The position numbers and the translations under genes were made by a program. A stretch of 19,840 bases of DNA, taken from contig DAOUUR010000001.1 of NCBI GenBank assembly GCA_030668045.1, forward strand, positions 1 to 19,840, read 5' to 3'. The notes under the pieces are model-generated. The model made no database searches, had not been told where the DNA came from, and saw only the letters and a program-made list of their open reading frames with translations. Of the stretch, positions 17,826-19,840 are shown piece by piece (the first letter of the stretch is position 1; every line of letters starts with the position of its first letter). Source of the DNA: a bacterium. Its GTDB lineage: Bacteria > Zixibacteria > MSB-5A5 > GN15 > FEB-12.

Positions 17826-18584
17826 CTATTTGCCGGTTAGTTTGCCAGTCTTTTTAGTCATGTCCTTGACTGTTCGCTTAATCGGTACGGTGAACCGACT
17901 CTTGTCAGCATCGTCCATCTCGAATGTAAAGGACTTGTGGAACGTCTCTCCCAGTATGTCCTTGTGAAGCTTGACTTCCGCTTCCACCGTCTTGCCAGGG
18001 TCAATGCTCTTGGGTAACTTGATTTCCATCAAACCCTCAGGCAGCGCCACCATAGTCAGATTGAGTTTCTGGTCCGAGACATTGGTAATCTTGAACTTGG
18101 CCTTCTTGATCACCTTATCGGTAAACTGAGACATATCAATCTTGTATGGATTGATGATAATCGGATAGGTTGAATCGGGGCGCTGAACGATATTAGCGAT
18201 AATTGTGACGAACTTATCCGGAGGGCCTTCATTTGTCTGGATCTTCGGGCGTTTACGCGAATCGCCGCGGTAGCGTTTGGTGCTGAAAATAATCTCGAGT
18301 ATGGTGCTGTCACCGACAGCAAGTGCGTCCCTCTCAAGAGGCGCTTTGGTGCAGCCTCAGCCAGGGAGCACTTTCAGAATCTTCAGCGAGTCATCCCCGG
18401 TTGACATCAGCCAGAAATCGTGACTGATTTTCGAGTTCTGAGGGCAATAGCCAAAATCAAAACTCGCCTCAGGAATAGTCAACCGCGGAGCACCCATCAC
18501 ACTGGTAGCCAATAGCAGGACCAGTGCCAGAGTCAACAGGGTAGGCAATAGCTTTTTCATAGTCTCAGTAGCAACTTTCTCCAT
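17826..18584 (-). CDS. DUF1573 protein with in-frame TGA; candidate selenoprotein
   Basis: Read on the minus strand from ATG 18584, the frame is open for 253 codons except for one TGA at 18357-18359 (codon 76). ATG 18560 (residue 9) is an alternative start that gives a cleaner signal peptide; neither has a strong ribosome site. Before the TGA lie a signal peptide and the DUF1573 entry strands (FDFGYCPQNSKISHDFW, SLKILKVLPG). After it come G-C-T-K-A-P-L and about 175 residues of matching exported beta domain, ending in FTVPIKRTVK. Family members have C-G-C-T at this point, and the upstream paralogue has C66-S-C68. The TGA therefore replaces the first Cys of the C-x-C pair (U76-G-C78). Because normal genes here end in TGA, the likely readings are selenocysteine insertion, a nonsense mutation or an assembly error. 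It follows its paralogue by 14 bases, as one transcript. Gene identity is firm; Sec is my preferred inference. Confidence 0.75.
18305..18356 (-). promoter_or_regulatory. Candidate SECIS-like structures after the in-frame TGA
   Basis: Two hairpins can form in the mRNA just after the TGA. The near one pairs GCG-CCUC with GAGG-(GA)-CGC around UUGA (18344 down to 18325); its loop starts 19 bases after the TGA, a typical bacterial SECIS distance, but has no G in the first two loop bases. The far one is a perfect 7-bp stem UGCUGUC/GACAGCA with a GGU loop (18321 down to 18305); its loop has the favoured GG but begins 42 bases after the TGA, slightly far. A third, competing pairing joins GCUGCACC just after the TGA to GGUGACAGC. 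Folding here is real in sequence; SECIS function is inference. Confidence 0.4.
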
Positions 18585-18598
18585 AATGGGCTATTGGT

Positions 18599-19294
18599 TC
18601 AATATACTTTTCTTCGTATCGGAATGGTGTAGATTGTCTTGTCCTTATCATTCAGACGAAACGTAATCGACCTTACAAATTCGCTGTCGGAATATTCGCT
18701 CCGAACTTTAACGTACCCATAATTGTCCGATTGCGCCTTCAATGTGTCCGGCAGAAATACTTCGCATTCATTGACCGGGAAAGACAGAACCTCAAGTGCC
18801 AGGTCATTCTCTCTGTTGTTATGCAAGACAAAGGCCACGCTATCAATCGACCTCTCATGGACTCTGGATAATTCCCATTTGAAAGGAATAATCGAGATAG
18901 GTGATGATTTGCCACACAAAATTGTTTGAGCGTTGCCGGTAAGTGTAATTTGGTACGGATCAGGGCCAGCGTTAGTGAAGACTTTGGGATAACGGCCTAT
19001 CTTGCCGGATCGTCGTTGTGTATCCCAGAACATGCCGACCAGAAGGCTATCGCCGGGAGCAATCCAATCCTGCTTAAGCGGCATGGTGGCGCAAGAACAC
19101 CCTGTTTTGATCTTGAGGATCCTCAGAGTGTCGGTGCCAATTGACTTGAACCAGAAATAATGAGTCGCTGTCGATTTCTGCAGTACAAGGCCGAACTCGA
19201 ACTGATTGTTCGGAATCTCAAGGGCTGGCTGGCTCAGGGTATTTCCACAAAGAACTACCGCCAAAACTAATGTCAAAAGTATCGTTCTACGCAT
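18599..19294 (-). CDS. DUF1573 exported protein with Cys-x-Cys motif
   Basis: A 231-residue protein. A signal peptide covers about 1-21. Then come DUF1573 strands (FEFGLVLQKSTATHYFWFKS, TLRILKIKTG) and the C66-S-C68 motif, followed by PLKQDWIAPGDSLLVGMFWD and FTNAGPDPYQITLTGNA. A second beta domain runs to the C-terminus (SITFRLNDKDKTIYTIPIRRK). The role of DUF1573 is unknown; the Cys pair may bind metal or form a disulfide. It lies upstream of, and on the same transcript as, the TGA-containing paralogue, to which it aligns along its whole length. It ends in a plain TGA (18599-18601), so TGA works as stop in this organism. A good promoter and a perfect palindrome lie just upstream; the ribosome site (AGAAAG) is weak. 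Confidence 0.87.
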   Translation of the reverse strand: MRRTILLTLVLAVVLCGNTLSQPALEIPNNQFEFGLVLQKSTATHYFWFKSIGTDTLRILKIKTGCSCATMPLKQDWIAPGDSLLVGMFWDTQRRSGKIGRYPKVFTNAGPDPYQITLTGNAQTILCGKSSPISIIPFKWELSRVHERSIDSVAFVLHNNRENDLALEVLSFPVNECEVFLPDTLKAQSDNYGYVKVRSEYSDSEFVRSITFRLNDKDKTIYTIPIRRKVY

Positions 19295-19301
19295 CTGCTT
19301 T

Positions 19302-19326
19302 CTTATATAGTTATTAACTATATAAG
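19302..19326 (-). repeat. Perfect 12+12 bp palindrome in the DUF1573 leader
   Basis: CTTATATAGTTA (19302-19313) and TAACTATATAAG (19315-19326) are exact inverse complements around one T. It lies between the predicted transcription start (about 19332) and the ATG at 19294, so it could be an operator for a dimeric repressor or a 5' mRNA hairpin next to the ribosome site. There is no T-run to make it a terminator. Confidence 0.7.
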
Positions 19327-19338
19327 TTCCCGTTGGTA

Positions 19339-19367
19339 AGTATACAGAATAATGCCCCGGAGGTCAA
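19339..19367 (-). promoter_or_regulatory. Sigma70-type promoter of the DUF1573 pair
   Basis: On the minus strand, TTGACC (complement of 19362-19367, 5 of 6) and TATACT (complement of 19339-19344, 5 of 6) are exactly 17 bases apart. The predicted start is about 38 bases before the ATG at 19294, and the palindrome lies in the first part of the transcript. Confidence 0.65.
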
Positions 19368-19404
19368 GGAAGTTGTTTGCTAACATCAGTAGTACGAAGA
19401 AATT

Positions 19405-19422
19405 AGGCTACATGCAGAGCCT
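19405..19422 (-). terminator. Weak terminator of the FAD-linked oxidase gene
   Basis: AGGCT (19405-19409) pairs with AGCCT (19418-19422) around 8 bases. The minus-strand reading continues into AATTTCTTCG, which is only mildly T-rich. The stem overlaps the stop codon by one base. It may end the transcript inefficiently. Confidence 0.3.
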
Positions 19423-19840
19423 TAAAGGTCAAATATCTTACCCGGATTGAGAATTCCCGCCGGATCAAACTGAGCCTTGATTCTACGCATGAGGTCAACC
19501 CCTGAGCCATGCTCGATTTCAAAGAGGCTTTTGTGCCCCAAGCCGATTCCGTGTTCCCCTGAAATCGTCCCGCCCAATCGGAGAGCCTTCTTGATTATCT
19601 GGTCATTGACGGATAGAGCCGTCTGCCATTCCTTAGGGTTGTCTCGGCGGGCCAGCATGAGGGCATGAAGCAGCCCCATGCCCACGTGTCCGAATGTATG
19701 CATCATGATCCCATGTTTGTCACCCAGTTCATGGCAGTAGGCAACCATCTCGGGCAGACAGGAGATAGGGAAAGCGACATCGTTACGAAGGATAGCATAT
19801 CCGGGTTGCCGGTGTTTTATGGCGTCGGTGGCAAAGTGCC
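19422..19840 (-). CDS. FAD-linked oxidase, C-terminal part (GlcD/D-lactate dehydrogenase-like), cut by the window edge
   Basis: The frame enters from the right edge, with no start in the window (HFATDAIKHRQPGYAILRND), and ends at TAA 19422-19424. About 138 residues are visible. They match the FAD-oxidase C-terminal domain of glycolate oxidase GlcD and D-lactate dehydrogenases: DVAFPISCLPEMV, FGHVGMGLLH, GTISGEHGIGLGHK and the closing FDPAGILNPGKIFDL. The enzyme would oxidise a 2-hydroxy acid with FAD. In most relatives the metal/substrate motif reads GHxGDGNxH or GHAGEGxLH; here Asp/Glu and Asn are Met and Leu while both His are kept, so the substrate may differ. The FAD-binding N-terminal domain lies outside the window. 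Confidence 0.88.
   Translation of the reverse strand, partial: HFATDAIKHRQPGYAILRNDVAFPISCLPEMVAYCHELGDKHGIMMHTFGHVGMGLLHALMLARRDNPKEWQTALSVNDQIIKKALRLGGTISGEHGIGLGHKSLFEIEHGSGVDLMRRIKAQFDPAGILNPGKIFDL

Noticed and set aside
17826..18134. A separate 102-residue gene starting at ATG 18134
   Set aside because: It is the second half of the TGA-containing DUF1573 frame, starts mid-domain and has no ribosome site. The frame is open well upstream of this ATG.
18357..18359. Genome-wide reassignment of TGA to an amino acid
   Set aside because: TGA ends the TolC-like gene (10302-10304), the ABC ATPase (12383-12385) and the first DUF1573 gene (18599-18601) at sensible family lengths.
1..19840. tRNA, rRNA, CRISPR, insertion sequence or phage genes
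   Set aside because: None seen: no cloverleaf, no regular repeat array, no transposase or integrase motif, and no abrupt change of base composition.

Overview
The window comes from a bacterium with a Gram-negative envelope. It shows a TolC-type outer-membrane channel, a probable TonB C-terminus, many signal peptides and a secreted S9 peptidase. GWxTD-domain proteins, DUF1573 proteins, a two-CW protein and a PEGA/TPR protein together point to the FCB superphylum or a nearby candidate phylum such as a Zixibacteria-like lineage. That placement is inference; there is no rRNA gene here. No tRNA, rRNA, insertion sequence, phage gene or CRISPR array was seen, and base composition looks even throughout.

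Layout. Positions 1-53 hold the tail of a plus-strand gene, probably TonB, followed by its terminator. From 4838 down to 281 the minus strand carries a zinc-ribbon/PEGA/TPR membrane protein, a translationally coupled two-CW Cys-rich protein and a secreted S9 (DPP IV/acylaminoacyl peptidase-like) peptidase. From 5068 the plus strand carries a putative lipoprotein, then a membrane pyrophosphatase (hppA) with its own good promoter. Next comes a tight five-gene export operon: TolC-like channel, MacA/HlyD-like adaptor, MacB/LolD-like ATPase and two MacB-type permeases. Two tandem GWxTD-domain exported proteins follow. A 12-bp-stem bidirectional terminator at 17777-17804 separates them from a convergent minus-strand unit of two DUF1573 paralogues (19294 down to 17826). 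The right edge holds the C-terminal part of an FAD-linked oxidase of the GlcD/D-lactate dehydrogenase type, also on the minus strand.

Most notable result. The second DUF1573 gene (18584 to 17826, minus) is interrupted by one in-frame TGA at 18357-18359. The TGA sits exactly where the family has the first Cys of its C-x-C (CGCT) motif, and the paralogue next door has Cys there. The frame is otherwise open for 253 codons. TGA ends at least three other genes in this window, so it is not globally reassigned. Hairpins lie just downstream of the TGA. I read this as a candidate selenoprotein (U-G-C-T replacing C-G-C-T). A nonsense mutation or an assembly error remains possible. The DUF1573 pair is preceded by a well-formed sigma70-like promoter and a perfect 12+12 bp palindrome.

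How the genes work together. The export operon should form a tripartite ATP-driven pump from inner membrane to outside, with a heterodimeric permease in place of the fused MacB. HppA couples pyrophosphate hydrolysis to cation pumping. The remaining genes are mostly envelope or periplasmic proteins of unknown role.
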